Assembly (NCBI GenBank): GCA_017303795.1
Contig: JAFLBR010000010.1
Location: 127,447 to 191,446, forward strand
Direction: 5' to 3'
Length of the DNA stretch: 64,000 nucleotides
Source: Cytophagales bacterium
Lineage (GTDB): Bacteria; Bacteroidota; Bacteroidia; Cytophagales; Cyclobacteriaceae
Position 1 is the stretch's first letter; every line of letters starts with the position of its first letter. This document shows positions 1-8,942 of the stretch, piece by piece. The position numbers and the translations under genes are program-made. The notes under the pieces are model-generated. The model ran no database searches, had not been told where the DNA came from, and saw only the letters and a program-made list of their open reading frames with translations.

Positions 1-1
1 A

Positions 2-1096
2 AAAGGCATGTGGGTTTCTTTCGATGATGGAGCAAGCTGGACCAAATTGCAATTGAATTTGCCCCCGGTACCCATTGCCGATCTTTCCGTAAAAAATGAC
101 AATCTAATAGCCGCTACGCACGGTCGCAGTTTTTGGCTGATCGATGATCTTACCCCATTGCATCAACTTTCGAAAGAGATGATCGGAAAAGAAGTAATTC
201 TGTTTAAACCAATGCCTAGTTATCATATGCCCGGTGGAACTGACTGGCGCGGTGTAAATAGAAAACTTGAAGGAGAAAACCATCCGGGTGGCGTAATGAT
301 TCATTATTACGTTAAAAATGTAGATGAAAAAACTGAAATAAAGCTTGAGATTCTGGAAACAAATGGTGCCGTTATTAAAACATTCAGTAATAAAACAGTT
401 GGAGCAAATCAGCTGACTTCAAAGGCTGGAGGGAATCGTTTTGTTTGGGATATGCGTTACCCCGGATACACCATCTTTCCAGGACTAGTATTTTACGGTT
501 CGCCAAATCAGGGCCCAAAAGCCATACCCGGAAAGTATAAGATCAGATTGATTGTAAATGGTACTTCGACTGAACAGGAATTTGAAATTTTGAAAGATCC
601 ACGCATAGAAACGACTCAAGAAGATTTTCAAGCTCAGTTTGACTTCTTAATGAAAGTACGTAATAAAGTCAGTGAAGCAAATCAGGGTGTAATCGATATC
701 CGTAAAATCAAGGAAGATCTTGACTTCATAAAGAAGAAAATAGGGACCGATGTGCAATTCAAGGAACTTGCCGAACTAGTAATGCAATTTGAGAAAGAGT
801 TAAGCGATCATGAAAGTAACATTCATGAAACGCGAAATAAAAGTGTACAAGATCCGCTCAACTATGGAATTAAAGTAAATAACCGATTGGCTCATCTGAT
901 GGTTGAACAGGCGCAGGGTGATTTCAGACCAACCCAGCAAGGTGAGCAAGTTCGCGAAATGCTATCTAAACAAGTAGATGAAGAGTTAGCCAGATTACGG
1001 TCTACAATCGATAAACACGCAGATCGTATTAACAACCTGGCAAAAGAAAAAGGCATCGAAGTTGTGATGGTAAAAAAGGCTCCCCTTCCAAATTAG
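2..1096 (+). CDS. VPS10/BNR-repeat glycosyl hydrolase-type protein, C-terminal part (5' truncated by window)
   Basis: The frame is open to the window edge (codons AAA GGC precede the first ATG at 8), so the true start lies outside. The first visible residues carry an Asp-box, SFDDGASW (S-x-D-x-G-x-x-W), followed by AATHGRSFWLIDD, the usual last blade of VPS10/sortilin-like propellers in Bacteroidota. Next comes a beta-rich, Ig-like stretch (about residues 90-200) and then a helical tail of about 150 residues. Such proteins are normally around 1000 aa and secreted, so roughly a third is present. They are often annotated 'glycosyl hydrolase', but no catalytic residues can be assigned here. Family call is confident; function is not. 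Confidence 0.75.
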   Translation, partial: KGMWVSFDDGASWTKLQLNLPPVPIADLSVKNDNLIAATHGRSFWLIDDLTPLHQLSKEMIGKEVILFKPMPSYHMPGGTDWRGVNRKLEGENHPGGVMIHYYVKNVDEKTEIKLEILETNGAVIKTFSNKTVGANQLTSKAGGNRFVWDMRYPGYTIFPGLVFYGSPNQGPKAIPGKYKIRLIVNGTSTEQEFEILKDPRIETTQEDFQAQFDFLMKVRNKVSEANQGVIDIRKIKEDLDFIKKKIGTDVQFKELAELVMQFEKELSDHESNIHETRNKSVQDPLNYGIKVNNRLAHLMVEQAQGDFRPTQQGEQVREMLSKQVDEELARLRSTIDKHADRINNLAKEKGIEVVMVKKAPLPN

Positions 1097-1102
1097 GGGA
1101 GC
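1079..1102. terminator. Hairpin terminator between convergent genes
   Basis: A perfect 8-bp inverted repeat (GCTCCCCT at 1079-1086, AGGGGAGC at 1095-1102) with an 8-nt loop spans the stop codon of the plus-strand gene. On the minus strand the hairpin is followed by a run of six U (A-run at 1072-1077), so it best fits an intrinsic terminator for the DUF5777-YceI operon. It could act in both directions. Confidence 0.7.
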
Positions 1103-1115
1103 TTAATAACCAATA

Positions 1116-1982
1116 TTATTTCTTCTTAACCTGAAAAGACCGGGTAACGTTAAAACCTAAGTGAATGTCACCGTCAAAAAAATTACCACCCGTTTCGGTT
1201 AAAAAGGCCCGTTCCGTTAGACCACGAGTGTTGGTCATTACTAATTGGAACACATGTCCCCCGGTTTCGATATCAATGCCAAAACCAAGTGCGTTATAGT
1301 ATTGATTCGCAGCCGGAACGTCAAAACGATAATAGTACTCTGTATTTAAGGAAATACTACGTGACACTTTTAAACGACCACCAAACCCTAATGCAAGTTG
1401 ATCGTTCTTTTCCCTACTTTGATCAACCGTGTTGCGATGTACAAGTGTTGGCATTAGTTGCAATGACAAAGCTGATGTAAACTTTCTTGCAATCAACAAT
1501 TGCGTAGTGTACGACATCCTATCCTCAAGTGTTATATCATAAGTCGCATCTTCTTTTCGTGGTGAAGTTCTTACGGCAGCATTGGTGAACGCAGTAATGG
1601 TTACCGGCATTCCTTGTTGCTTCTGACTTATTACCTTATATCGAAAATAACCATCCAGTGTTTTGTCAACCGAATTACGGCCAAACCCCACACTCAAATT
1701 ATCCGACAATCCATACTCCAACCCTATTCGAACGAAAGCCTGATCCAGACCAAACAATTCATATATACCATCATTGACCGCACCAAAGCGGTGCGCAAAA
1801 ATAAATTCCAATTCACCTTTGTGTCGAGTTTCAATAGTTTGGCCATTTACCAAACGACTACCTTTAAAAGTAGCCGAAACTGCTTCTGGTTTAGCATCAG
1901 TTTGCTCCAGTTCATTCAACAAATCGCTTTGCGCGAAACTGATATTTGTAATAAGTGAAAGGCCGATAAGAATTCTTTTCAT
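1116..1982 (-). CDS. DUF5777-family outer-membrane beta-barrel protein
   Basis: 288 aa with a Sec signal peptide (MKRILIGLSLITNISFAQ). The mature part contains the family-typical stretch around GELEFIFAHRFG, then YELFGLDQAFVRIGLEYG, followed by alternating beta strands ending in an aromatic-rich C-terminus. This fits a small outer-membrane barrel. The ATGA start overlaps the YceI stop by 4 nt, so the two are translationally coupled. In Bacteroidota DUF5777 proteins often accompany YceI and haem-motif lipoproteins, as here. The molecular role of the family is unknown to me. Confidence 0.8.
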   Translation of the reverse strand: MKRILIGLSLITNISFAQSDLLNELEQTDAKPEAVSATFKGSRLVNGQTIETRHKGELEFIFAHRFGAVNDGIYELFGLDQAFVRIGLEYGLSDNLSVGFGRNSVDKTLDGYFRYKVISQKQQGMPVTITAFTNAAVRTSPRKEDATYDITLEDRMSYTTQLLIARKFTSALSLQLMPTLVHRNTVDQSREKNDQLALGFGGRLKVSRSISLNTEYYYRFDVPAANQYYNALGFGIDIETGGHVFQLVMTNTRGLTERAFLTETGGNFFDGDIHLGFNVTRSFQVKKK

Positions 1983-2512
1983 TGGGGCTTGTAAGTAAAT
2001 TCAACAGTTGCCTCCACTTGCTCAGCAATTTTTTGCCAGAGCAATTGTGGAATTTTTATATTATAGTCTGCCAGTTTAATCATAAAAGTAGCTTTTGCCA
2101 ACAACTTTTTATCAACTATTTGAATGGTTCCCGGAATCTCTACTTCGCGTGTTACTCCATGAATGGTAAGTTTACCAGTAGCAGTTACAGCTTGCGGCTG
2201 ATCAACATCCGGATTAAATGAACTAAATTTTCCCTGAAAGGTAGCCTTCGGAAATTTTTCCGACTCCAAATACTTTTCATTGAAATGCTCTTGCATGGTG
2301 GCATTCTCAAACTGAAAATATTTTATGGGAATAGAAAATGCTACGTCATTCGTTTCAGCATTATAGATGCTTAACGTTTTTGTATTTTCAGCGCGAATGT
2401 CTTCAATAGCTGCATCTGAAAAGAAAACCACTTTTGATTTTTCGAGCGAATACTTCTGTGCCAACGAAGGTTGAGTAGCCAAAACTATAAATACAATGGC
2501 AAGTCTATTCAT
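1979..2512 (-). CDS. YceI-family periplasmic lipid-binding-like protein
   Basis: 177 aa with signal peptide (MNRLAIVFIVLATQPSLAQ). The YceI fold is recognisable from the N-terminal SLEKSKVVFFSDA strand, the central EKYLESEKFPKATFQGKF motif and GKLTIHGVTREVEIPG near the C-terminus. YceI proteins are lipocalin-like exported barrels that bind isoprenoid or amphiphilic ligands. It sits in the middle of a three-gene set: 1 nt after the SprB/cytochrome lipoprotein gene and overlapping the DUF5777 gene by 4 nt. This length is usual for the family. Confidence 0.88.
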   Translation of the reverse strand: MNRLAIVFIVLATQPSLAQKYSLEKSKVVFFSDAAIEDIRAENTKTLSIYNAETNDVAFSIPIKYFQFENATMQEHFNEKYLESEKFPKATFQGKFSSFNPDVDQPQAVTATGKLTIHGVTREVEIPGTIQIVDKKLLAKATFMIKLADYNIKIPQLLWQKIAEQVEATVEFTYKPQ

Positions 2513-2513
2513 A

Positions 2514-3353
2514 CTAGTTAGTTATTGAAGCTCCACTATCTACCCAACAAGCAATTAAATCAATCTGATTTTGAGGTAAACCCGTAGGCGCGATGTCTTG
2601 AGGCATTGATTTATTCCCTGTTCGAGTCTTAATTGCTTGCGCCTTATCCTTAATATTAGAATCTACCGTCCAGTTTCTATCACCCCAACTGCCACTATTA
2701 TGGCATCCCTTATTAATACAATTTGTTTCAATTAACGGTTTTATATCGCCACTAAAACTTACTGTTGTTTTACTCTCTATCAAGTTATTAATTTCGATAA
2801 AACAATCCGCATCATCTTGTACAGTTACGGTGTAATTACCGGCTTTGAGTTGGGAGAATACATTTGATGAGCCAAACAATCCGCTACCCAGTTTATATTC
2901 ATAAGGGGGGGTTCCACCGGTAACATTTATAGTTATAGAACCATTCGCATCAAGACAATTAGTATGGTGAGCAATGGTTGATGCACCTGCCACGGGTGAA
3001 GTTGGTGCTGTGAGTACTACCGCTGCCAAAGTCTTTTCGCAATCATTACCATCTTTTACAATTATGCTAAACGAACCCGCACCCAGATTATTAAAGGTTG
3101 TTGCCGCAGCAAACGTGCCTGAATTAAGTTTGAATTGATACGGAGCAGCACCGCCAGTTGCCGAAACCACGATCGAGCCATTGCTAGTATTGCAACTTGC
3201 CGGATCGCTTTTGGAAGTTAAACTAATCGCCAGATCGGTAGTGTTACAATCAACCGGTTTTGGTTCATCGTTACTGGCACAACCGGCATAGGTTAATAAA
3301 ACAATCAGCGACACAAAACCGGTAAGTTTATTCATCCATTGAAAAAATCTCAT
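2514..3353 (-). CDS. SprB-repeat lipoprotein with C-terminal cytochrome-c-like domain
   Basis: 279 aa. The N-terminus is a lipoprotein signal with lipobox TYAGC (Cys about residue 25). Two SprB-type repeats follow (about 40-115 and 115-190), each with a GG-x-x-PY-x-[FY]-K-L core. The last 85 residues resemble small cytochrome-c-like domains: FSGDIKPLIETNC, then C-x4-C-H (CINKGCH), an M near MPQDIAPTG, and QIDLIACWVDSGA. The haem motif has four residues between the cysteines instead of the standard two, so haem attachment is an inference. ATG at 3335 (MNKLTG) is an alternative start. First gene of the YceI-DUF5777 set. Confidence 0.75.
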   Translation of the reverse strand: MRFFQWMNKLTGFVSLIVLLTYAGCASNDEPKPVDCNTTDLAISLTSKSDPASCNTSNGSIVVSATGGAAPYQFKLNSGTFAAATTFNNLGAGSFSIIVKDGNDCEKTLAAVVLTAPTSPVAGASTIAHHTNCLDANGSITINVTGGTPPYEYKLGSGLFGSSNVFSQLKAGNYTVTVQDDADCFIEINNLIESKTTVSFSGDIKPLIETNCINKGCHNSGSWGDRNWTVDSNIKDKAQAIKTRTGNKSMPQDIAPTGLPQNQIDLIACWVDSGASITN

Positions 3354-3359
3354 ATGTAG

Positions 3360-4547
3360 TTATAGTTTAGGTTTTAGTTGATAACGAAGGCCACCAAATA
3401 TTCCCATGCTGGATAAGCGAACATTACGTTCACCTAAATCAGCCAAAGGTGCTTTTACAAAAGGTTCAAGTTGCATTTGCCAGCGTGGTGCTAATTTGTA
3501 CTGTACGCCCACAGCAAGATTCAGCACTTTAAACCATTCGTTGTTTTTGCGAATAGCCTGATACGGATACACACGGTCGCCTGAGTTTGATTTGATGGTA
3601 TAGACATAATCTTCGCGCAGCATTAAATAAGACGATGCACCCGCTGTTACATACGGAGAGAATTTCCGTTGCGAGGGAAAATAATAAGTAAAGTTGAGTG
3701 GTACATCTAAAATGCTGCAACTGCCAACCAGATGTTTGGCACTCGCACCGTAGGCTTCTTCCTGGTACGACTCATAATTCTTTTTTGAACGAATAATGCC
3801 GGTTGAGAGCGAAAGTCTTTCGGAAAAAGCAAACTCCCCTACCAACCCAAAATTACTACCCCATTGCGTTGGCCCGAATTTAATTGCTGATAAATCAGGA
3901 GAAGCAAGGAGCCTGATAAACAACCCATAAACTCTTCTACCACTCGGTTTATCATTCAGCTCCTTGCTTATATCAAGTGAATCAACTTCAGATTTTACCA
4001 GTGCAATTGAATCGATCACTTCTTTTTCCGACAGCGAATCTTTTAGTTGTACTTCATTGCCCAAAGCAATCAGGCCAACTACTTCAGTAAATTCTTCTTG
4101 TTTTATTTCGCGCAAGCCATTTTGTGAATTTGGTTTTTCCTGAGGAATCAAATTTTGACTTGTAGATTCGGAGACTGGCTTTACCCGTACAATTGATTCA
4201 TTATTGACATCACTTTCTATTTCAGGCAAAACTGCTAATTCACTCGATTCATTATCGTTTAATCCTTCAGTATGGTTTGTGCTCTCATTTGCCTCAACAA
4301 CGATTTTCTTTTCTGTCAATTCAGGTAAATCACTTTCAGTGCTGGTTCTACCAACCCAAACACCTATAAAAAAAATAGTAGTACCCAGCAACAAAATCGG
4401 AGCCCACCTTCTCCACAGCGGTGCAGGTCTTGGTGCATTCAGTTTTTGAGCCATGGCATCCCACGCAGCCGGATCAAACGGTGGTGCGTTGCCCTCGGCA
4501 GCATTCTTAAAAACCGAATCCAGTTCTTCGTCAGTTAGCTTTTCCAT
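3360..4547 (-). CDS. Anti-sigma-like membrane protein with C-terminal outer-membrane barrel domain
   Basis: 395 aa from the ATG at 4547 (MEKLTDEELDSVFKNAAEG). The N-terminal 45 residues (DEELDSVFKNAAE, then PPFDPAAWDAM) resemble the cytoplasmic anti-sigma portion found beside ECF sigma genes in Bacteroidota. A single membrane helix follows (about 48-66, ILLLGTTIFFIGVWVG), then an acidic, Ser/Asn-rich linker (about 70-195) and a C-terminal 180 residues with the alternating strands of a PorT/OmpA-like barrel (FGPTQWGSNFGLVGEFAFS). The gene overlaps the sigma factor by 17 nt. A possible ATG four codons upstream (4559) would lengthen the overlap. I infer that it transmits an envelope signal to the sigma factor. 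Confidence 0.7.
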   Translation of the reverse strand: MEKLTDEELDSVFKNAAEGNAPPFDPAAWDAMAQKLNAPRPAPLWRRWAPILLLGTTIFFIGVWVGRTSTESDLPELTEKKIVVEANESTNHTEGLNDNESSELAVLPEIESDVNNESIVRVKPVSESTSQNLIPQEKPNSQNGLREIKQEEFTEVVGLIALGNEVQLKDSLSEKEVIDSIALVKSEVDSLDISKELNDKPSGRRVYGLFIRLLASPDLSAIKFGPTQWGSNFGLVGEFAFSERLSLSTGIIRSKKNYESYQEEAYGASAKHLVGSCSILDVPLNFTYYFPSQRKFSPYVTAGASSYLMLREDYVYTIKSNSGDRVYPYQAIRKNNEWFKVLNLAVGVQYKLAPRWQMQLEPFVKAPLADLGERNVRLSSMGIFGGLRYQLKPKL

Positions 4548-5073
4548 ACGGCATCTCATTCATTCCATCCAACATACTTCTCAGATTCTCGCGCGCCTTT
4601 AACAAATTAGATTTAGACGTGCCTTCCGCGATATTCAGCAACTTTCCTATTTCACGATGGGTGTAGCCATCAATTACATACAAATTAAAAACAGCGCGAT
4701 AGGCCGGAGTTAACTTCTGCACCAATGCTATCAACTCTTCGTGCGAAAGATTACTCACAGCTTCCGGTTGACTGTGCATCAGTTGCGCATGTTCTACCGG
4801 TGCCTGATGAGCATGCTTCAGTTCTTTACGATACTGATCAATTGAAGCATTAATCATAATCTTGCGCAACCATGCTTTAAAAGGGAGCTCCAAATTGTAT
4901 TGATCTATCTTATCAAACACTTTTAAGAACCCGTCATTCACTACTTCTTTTGCTTCGGCTGTACTGCGTGAGTAGCGCAGGCAAATCGCGAGAGCATAAG
5001 AATAATAATGCTGATAGAGCAAACGCTGGCTATCGCGATCATTCCGCTTGCAGCCCTGTATCAGCAGGTGCAT
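4531..5073 (-). CDS. ECF-type RNA polymerase sigma factor
   Basis: 180 aa. Sigma region 2 is visible at about residues 17-85 (LYQHYYSYALAICLRYS, then FDKIDQYNLELPFKAWLRKI), and region 4 at about 120-172 (LTPAYRAVFNLYVIDGYTHREIG, with an HTH in IGKLLNIAEGTSKSNL). Region 3 is absent, as expected for the ECF class. The downstream gene overlaps by 17 nt and encodes an anti-sigma-like membrane protein, so this is a sigma/anti-sigma pair. The next operon (SprB lipoprotein-YceI-DUF5777) begins 6 nt after the anti-sigma gene and is a plausible regulon member or co-transcript. Confidence 0.9.
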   Translation of the reverse strand: MHLLIQGCKRNDRDSQRLLYQHYYSYALAICLRYSRSTAEAKEVVNDGFLKVFDKIDQYNLELPFKAWLRKIMINASIDQYRKELKHAHQAPVEHAQLMHSQPEAVSNLSHEELIALVQKLTPAYRAVFNLYVIDGYTHREIGKLLNIAEGTSKSNLLKARENLRSMLDGMNEMPYGKAN

Positions 5074-5187
5074 AGAAGTGGTTATTAAATGAGTTTAGGT
5101 CTGAAAAATTTTATCCTTTACGGGACAGAATAAAAAAGGGTTGCCTTAACGAATGTACTTAATTTTAAGAATGGACTAAAAAAGAAA

Positions 5188-5216
5188 ATCCCCCGAAGTC
5201 CTGGACCCCGGGGGAT
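5188..5216 (-). terminator. Hairpin terminator downstream of the rplT-side transcript
   Basis: A perfect 8-bp inverted repeat ATCCCCCG (5188-5195) / CGGGGGAT (5209-5216) with a 13-nt loop. On the minus strand it is followed by a T-rich tract (plus strand AAAAAAGAAAA just before 5188). It would end transcription coming from the 63-aa membrane-protein gene. The rest of the 5074-5322 gap shows no ORF or RNA gene I can support. Confidence 0.65.
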
Positions 5217-5322
5217 AATCTTGTCTATAGTTGGCTTTAATCTGATGCTAAAGTACAGTAGCGTACTCACCTGCAAAATTCGTTGCCGATTGATTGTTAT
5301 TAAGTCGGACTACTTGCCGGAT

Positions 5323-5514
5323 TTACCGTTGAACGGTGTTTGAAGAATCTTTCTTTACTGTATCCGCCTTCAAAAACTGTTCTTCAATGCGTTCCTTTAA
5401 TTGGGGTTTCGATCCTGGAAAGGTAGTACGGGTACTAATGTCATAACTGGCATAAAGCAAGAGTATTGCAAACACCACCGCCAGCCCGGCAAAAATCTTC
5501 TTCGACTTTGACAT
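5323..5514 (-). CDS. Small single-pass membrane protein, unrecognised
   Basis: 63 aa. A basic N-terminus (MSKSKKIF) is followed by one hydrophobic helix (about residues 8-25, FAGLAVVFAILLLYASYD) and a charged, probably soluble tail (KERIEEQFLKADTVKKDSS). It lies downstream of the rplT terminator on the same strand and has its own terminator at 5188-5216. Compositional logic (signal-anchor plus soluble tail) and the flanking terminators support a real gene. I do not recognise the family. Confidence 0.55.
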   Translation of the reverse strand: MSKSKKIFAGLAVVFAILLLYASYDISTRTTFPGSKPQLKERIEEQFLKADTVKKDSSNTVQR

Positions 5515-5530
5515 GCGTCAAAAATAAAAA

Positions 5531-5558
5531 AAAGCCCACCGAAAAATCGGTGGGCTTT
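5531..5558 (-). terminator. rplT operon terminator
   Basis: A perfect 12-bp inverted repeat AAAGCCCACCGA (5531-5542) / TCGGTGGGCTTT (5547-5558) with an AAAA loop, 19 nt past the rplT stop. On the minus strand a long U-rich tract follows (plus strand A-run 5521-5533). This is a strong rho-independent terminator for thrS-infC-rpmI-rplT. Confidence 0.9.
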
Positions 5559-5577
5559 AAGGATGTTAAGATTCGAA

Positions 5578-5922
5578 TTACTTCAATTTCTTTACTACGG
5601 CTTCGAATGCTGCCGGGTGATTCATGGCTAAGTCAGCCAAAACCTTGCGGTTCAAATCAATTCCTGCTTTTTTCAATTTACCGATTAACTCAGAGTAAGA
5701 AAGACCGTGGATTCTGGCACCGGCATTAATACGGGCAATCCAAAGTGTGCGGAAGTCGCGTTTCTTGGCTTTGCGATCGCGGTAAGCGTACACTAAACCT
5801 TTTTCAACTGCATTCTTCGCTACAGTCCATACATTTTTTTTGCGACCAAAGTACCCTTTGGCCAATTCCAACACGCGTTTGCGCTTGGCTCTTGATGCTA
5901 CACTGTTTACTGAACGTGGCAT
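5578..5922 (-). CDS. rplT: Large-subunit ribosomal protein bL20
   Basis: 114 aa, full family length. It begins [20 protein letters not shown], with the basic N-terminal helix that threads into 23S rRNA. It continues with the L20 core ([20 protein letters not shown], then [20 protein letters not shown]) and ends in the globular C-terminus with [12 protein letters not shown]. It is the last gene of the thrS-infC-rpmI-rplT operon and is followed by a strong hairpin terminator. bL20 is needed early in 50S assembly. No anomaly. Confidence 0.98.
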   Translation of the reverse strand: MPRSVNSVASRAKRKRVLELAKGYFGRKKNVWTVAKNAVEKGLVYAYRDRKAKKRDFRTLWIARINAGARIHGLSYSELIGKLKKAGIDLNRKVLADLAMNHPAAFEAVVKKLK

Positions 5923-6037
5923 AATTTTAATTTTTTGGCGTTGGCGTCTCGCGTTAAGCGTGATCTTGTTTGCCAGTAGCCGGGTTAAAAATCCCTCCTG
6001 TTTTTCGGAAGGTTAAACACATATCCGACTGAACGGA

Positions 6038-6238
6038 TTAAACGAGATACGGAAGCATTGGCTTCACATTGCCTTCGTCAACTTTCTTAACGGTGGCAGC
6101 GTTACCTAATCTTCTTTTCTGTTTAGTTTCTTTTTTCGTCAGGATGTGGCGCTTGTACGCACGCTTGCGCTTAATCTTACCGGTACCGGTAACTTTAAAT
6201 CGCTTTTTTGCGCCTGACTTGGTCTTTAACTTAGGCAT
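6038..6238 (-). CDS. rpmI: Large-subunit ribosomal protein bL35
   Basis: 66 aa with the standard bL35 start ([20 protein letters not shown]), the basic [11 protein letters not shown] segment and the terminal VKPMLPYLV. It lies 18 nt downstream of infC and 115 nt upstream of rplT. That spacer is longer than elsewhere in the operon but shows no ORF or strong hairpin. Family length and context leave no real alternative. Confidence 0.97.
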   Translation of the reverse strand: MPKLKTKSGAKKRFKVTGTGKIKRKRAYKRHILTKKETKQKRRLGNAATVKKVDEGNVKPMLPYLV

Positions 6239-6256
6239 CTACTTATTTATTTAAAC

Positions 6257-6829
6257 TTACTTTTTTCCTTTTGGCGCAATCATCATATACATGCGCTTAC
6301 CTTCCAGTTTGGGCATCTGTTCTACTTTACCCAATTCTTCCAATGCCTGTGCAAACTTGAGCAACAGAATTTCTCCACGCTCTTTATACACAATCGAACG
6401 ACCTGCGAAATGTACATAGGCCTTAACCTTTGCACCTTCTTTCATGAAGTTCTCGGCATGCTTCACTTTAAAGTTGAAGTCGTGATCATCGGTATTGGGA
6501 CCAAATCGAATCTCTTTCAAGATTGTTTTCTGGGCGTTAGCCTTGATCTCCTTCTGTTTCTTCTTCTGCTCGTACTTAAACTTAGAGTAGTCAATGATTT
6601 TGCATACCGGAGGGTCTGCATTTGGAGAAATCTCCACCAGGTCAAGCCCTTGCTCTTGCGCCATTTTAATAGCCACCGAAGTAGCATAAACATCAACTTT
6701 GATGTTTTCGCCTACCACCCTTACCCGTTGGGCAAGAATGCGCTCGTTTACACGATACGGTTCTTCTACTACTCTCCGCGGGCCTCTGATGAAAGGCCTT
6801 GGGCGGTCACTACCTGGAAATCCTGCCAC
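6257..6829 (-). CDS. infC: Translation initiation factor IF-3
   Basis: 190 aa. The N-terminal domain contains [15 protein letters not shown] and [20 protein letters not shown], followed by the lysine-rich linker ([16 protein letters not shown]) and the C-terminal domain ([17 protein letters not shown] to [14 protein letters not shown]). The start is GTG at 6829. An in-frame TAA lies four codons upstream and no ATG is available before the conserved core, so a non-ATG start is forced. IF-3 discriminates against such initiation codons, and E. coli infC autoregulates through AUU, so this may be a weak form of the same loop (inference). It lies 77 nt downstream of thrS. Confidence 0.96.
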   Translation of the reverse strand: MAGFPGSDRPRPFIRGPRRVVEEPYRVNERILAQRVRVVGENIKVDVYATSVAIKMAQEQGLDLVEISPNADPPVCKIIDYSKFKYEQKKKQKEIKANAQKTILKEIRFGPNTDDHDFNFKVKHAENFMKEGAKVKAYVHFAGRSIVYKERGEILLLKFAQALEELGKVEQMPKLEGKRMYMMIAPKGKK

Positions 6830-6906
6830 TCGTTGGGTTTAAATTCTTACTTTTTAAAAACAGGCTGCAAATATCGCCCTTTTTTCCTTTTCTCAAAATC
6901 CTGAAA

Positions 6907-8844
6907 TCAACCTGGCAGCGCAAAATCAGCAGAAAATTGAGCTACAAATTCTTTCAAATCCATAACTCCCTGATCGCCCTGCCCGTGTTTGCGCACGGCT
7001 ACTTTACCTTCAGCCGCCTCCTTTTCGCCCACCAAAAGCATAAAAGGCACTTTAGTTACCTCTGCATCGCGGATTTTACGGCCAATTTTTTCATTGCGAT
7101 CGTCCAGAAAACCCCTGATATCCATGTTTTTAAGGGTATCCAAAACTTGTTGCCCGTATTCGTTAAACCGTTCTGAAATCGGCAACACGGCTAGTTGCTC
7201 TGGTGCCAGCCAAAGCGGGAAGTTACCCGCACAATGCTCAATCAATACGGCTACAAATCGTTCCATCGAACCAAAAGGTGCGCGGTGAATCATTACCGGC
7301 CGGTGCTTCTGATTGTCGGAACCGATATACTCCAACTCAAAACGTTGCGGCAATTGGTAATCTACTTGAATGGTTCCCAACTGCCAGCTACGACCCAAGG
7401 CATCTTTCACCATAAAGTCAAGCTTAGGGCCATAGAAAGCAGCTTCGCCCTTTACGGCTACTGTTTTTAAACCGCGTTCATCGGCAGCTTCCTGAATTTC
7501 TCGTTCGGCCCGCTCCCACAGCGCATCTTCACCAATGTATTTGGCTTTGTTCTCTGGATCGCGTAACGAAACCTGTGCCGTATAATTTTCGAAGCCTAAC
7601 GACTTGAATACAAACAGCACCAGGTCAATCACTTTTATAAACTCATTCTTTACCTGATCGGGGCGACAGAAAATATGCGCATCGTCTTGCGTAAAGCCAC
7701 GCACGCGAGTTAAGCCATGTAGTTCTCCGCTTTGTTCGTAGCGATATACTGTTCCAAACTCCGCCAGGCGAATAGGAAGATCTTTATACGAACGTGGTTT
7801 CACTTTATAAATCTCGCAATGATGCGGGCAGTTCATCGGCTTAAGTAAAAACTCTTCGCTTTCATCGGGCGTATGAATGGGCTGAAACGAATCTTTGCCA
7901 TACTTTTCATAATGCCCTGAAGTAACATACAACTGCTTGCTACCAATATGAGGTGTAACTACCGGATCGTATCCCGCACGAATCTGTGCCCTGCGCATAA
8001 ACTGCTCCAGCCGCTCGCGCAGAATAGTTCCTTTCGGTAGCCATAATGGTAAACCCATCCCTACTTTTTCTGAGAACGCAAACAACTCTAACTCTTTACC
8101 CAACTTGCGATGGTCGCGTTTCTTCGCTTCCTCCAGCATGTGCAGGTATTCTTCCAGTTCTTTTTGCTTGGGGAATGTAATGCCATAAATGCGTTTCAGC
8201 ATTTTGTTCTTCTCATCGCCCCGCCAGTAAGCACCAGCCACACTCAACAACTTGATAGCTTTAATTGGTCCGGTAGTTGGAATGTGCGGCCCACGACATA
8301 AGTCCACAAAGTTACCTTGCTGATAGAAGGTGATGGAGCCATCTGCTAACCCTTCAATCAACTCCAGTTTATATTCATCACCTTTTTTGGTGAAGTATTC
8401 AATCGCTTCTTTCTTGGAAACATCGCTACGCACAAATGCATTATTTGCTTTTGCGAGTTCGGTCATCTTCTTTTCAACCGCAGCCAATTCTTCATCCCCG
8501 AAAGGGCGGTCGCCAAGATCTACATCATAGTAAAAACCATTCTCGATTGGCGGCCCAATACCAAACTTTACACCGGGATATAATGCTTCCAATGCTTCGG
8601 CAAACAGGTGAGCCGATGAATGCCAGAACGCATACTTACCGCCTTTATCGTTCCACGTAAAAATTTTTATTGCTGAATCTGTGTTGATTGGTCGGCTCAA
8701 GTCCCATATTTCACCGTTCACTTCAATGGCAAGTGCATTGCGGGCTAACCCCTCGCTTATGCTTTGCGCGATTTCAATGCCTTTAACCCCAACCGGATAT
8801 TGACGGGCAGAGCCATCAGGAAGGGTAATGTTTACTACGCTCAT
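6907..8844 (-). CDS. thrS: Threonyl-tRNA synthetase
   Basis: 645 aa from the ATG at 8844; a TTG two codons upstream is less likely. Domain order is TGS (about 1-63, [16 protein letters not shown]), the editing/SAD domain (about 70-240, with the metal-binding [11 protein letters not shown]), the class II catalytic core (about 245-540) with motif 2 around [20 protein letters not shown] and motif 3 around [18 protein letters not shown], and an anticodon-binding domain with [14 protein letters not shown]-like residues to the C-terminus. Zinc ligands fit the [12 protein letters not shown] cysteine and later histidines. First gene of the thrS-infC-rpmI-rplT operon. Confidence 0.97.
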   Translation of the reverse strand: MSVVNITLPDGSARQYPVGVKGIEIAQSISEGLARNALAIEVNGEIWDLSRPINTDSAIKIFTWNDKGGKYAFWHSSAHLFAEALEALYPGVKFGIGPPIENGFYYDVDLGDRPFGDEELAAVEKKMTELAKANNAFVRSDVSKKEAIEYFTKKGDEYKLELIEGLADGSITFYQQGNFVDLCRGPHIPTTGPIKAIKLLSVAGAYWRGDEKNKMLKRIYGITFPKQKELEEYLHMLEEAKKRDHRKLGKELELFAFSEKVGMGLPLWLPKGTILRERLEQFMRRAQIRAGYDPVVTPHIGSKQLYVTSGHYEKYGKDSFQPIHTPDESEEFLLKPMNCPHHCEIYKVKPRSYKDLPIRLAEFGTVYRYEQSGELHGLTRVRGFTQDDAHIFCRPDQVKNEFIKVIDLVLFVFKSLGFENYTAQVSLRDPENKAKYIGEDALWERAEREIQEAADERGLKTVAVKGEAAFYGPKLDFMVKDALGRSWQLGTIQVDYQLPQRFELEYIGSDNQKHRPVMIHRAPFGSMERFVAVLIEHCAGNFPLWLAPEQLAVLPISERFNEYGQQVLDTLKNMDIRGFLDDRNEKIGRKIRDAEVTKVPFMLLVGEKEAAEGKVAVRKHGQGDQGVMDLKEFVAQFSADFALPG

Positions 8845-8865
8845 TAACAATACTTTTTAGGAGGG

Positions 8866-8873
8866 CAAATTTA
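8866..8873 (-). promoter_or_regulatory. Candidate thrS operon promoter -7 element (TAAATTTG)
   Basis: On the minus strand TAAATTTG matches the Bacteroidota -7 consensus TAnnTTTG exactly and lies about 21 nt upstream of the thrS ATG. I do not see a clear TTTG -33 element at the usual 19-21 nt spacing, so the assignment rests on the -7 match and position. Confidence 0.5.
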
Positions 8874-8942
8874 GCCGTTAGAAATTAGAAGTTAGAAGCC
8901 GGAGGGCAGAATTATAGAAAGTTTGAAGAAAAAGACTTCAGG

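Noticed and set aside
5217-5322. Possible tRNA or small RNA in the gap before the 63-aa gene.
   Set aside because: No cloverleaf-compatible arms and no CCA end; only the terminator hairpin nearby.
5519-5526. Minus-strand TATTTTTG near the 63-aa membrane protein start.
   Set aside because: It is part of the U-tract of the rplT terminator and 4 nt from the start codon.
5466-5729. Plus-strand frame across rplT and its terminator.
   Set aside because: Shadow of rplT on the other strand; it crosses the terminator hairpin.
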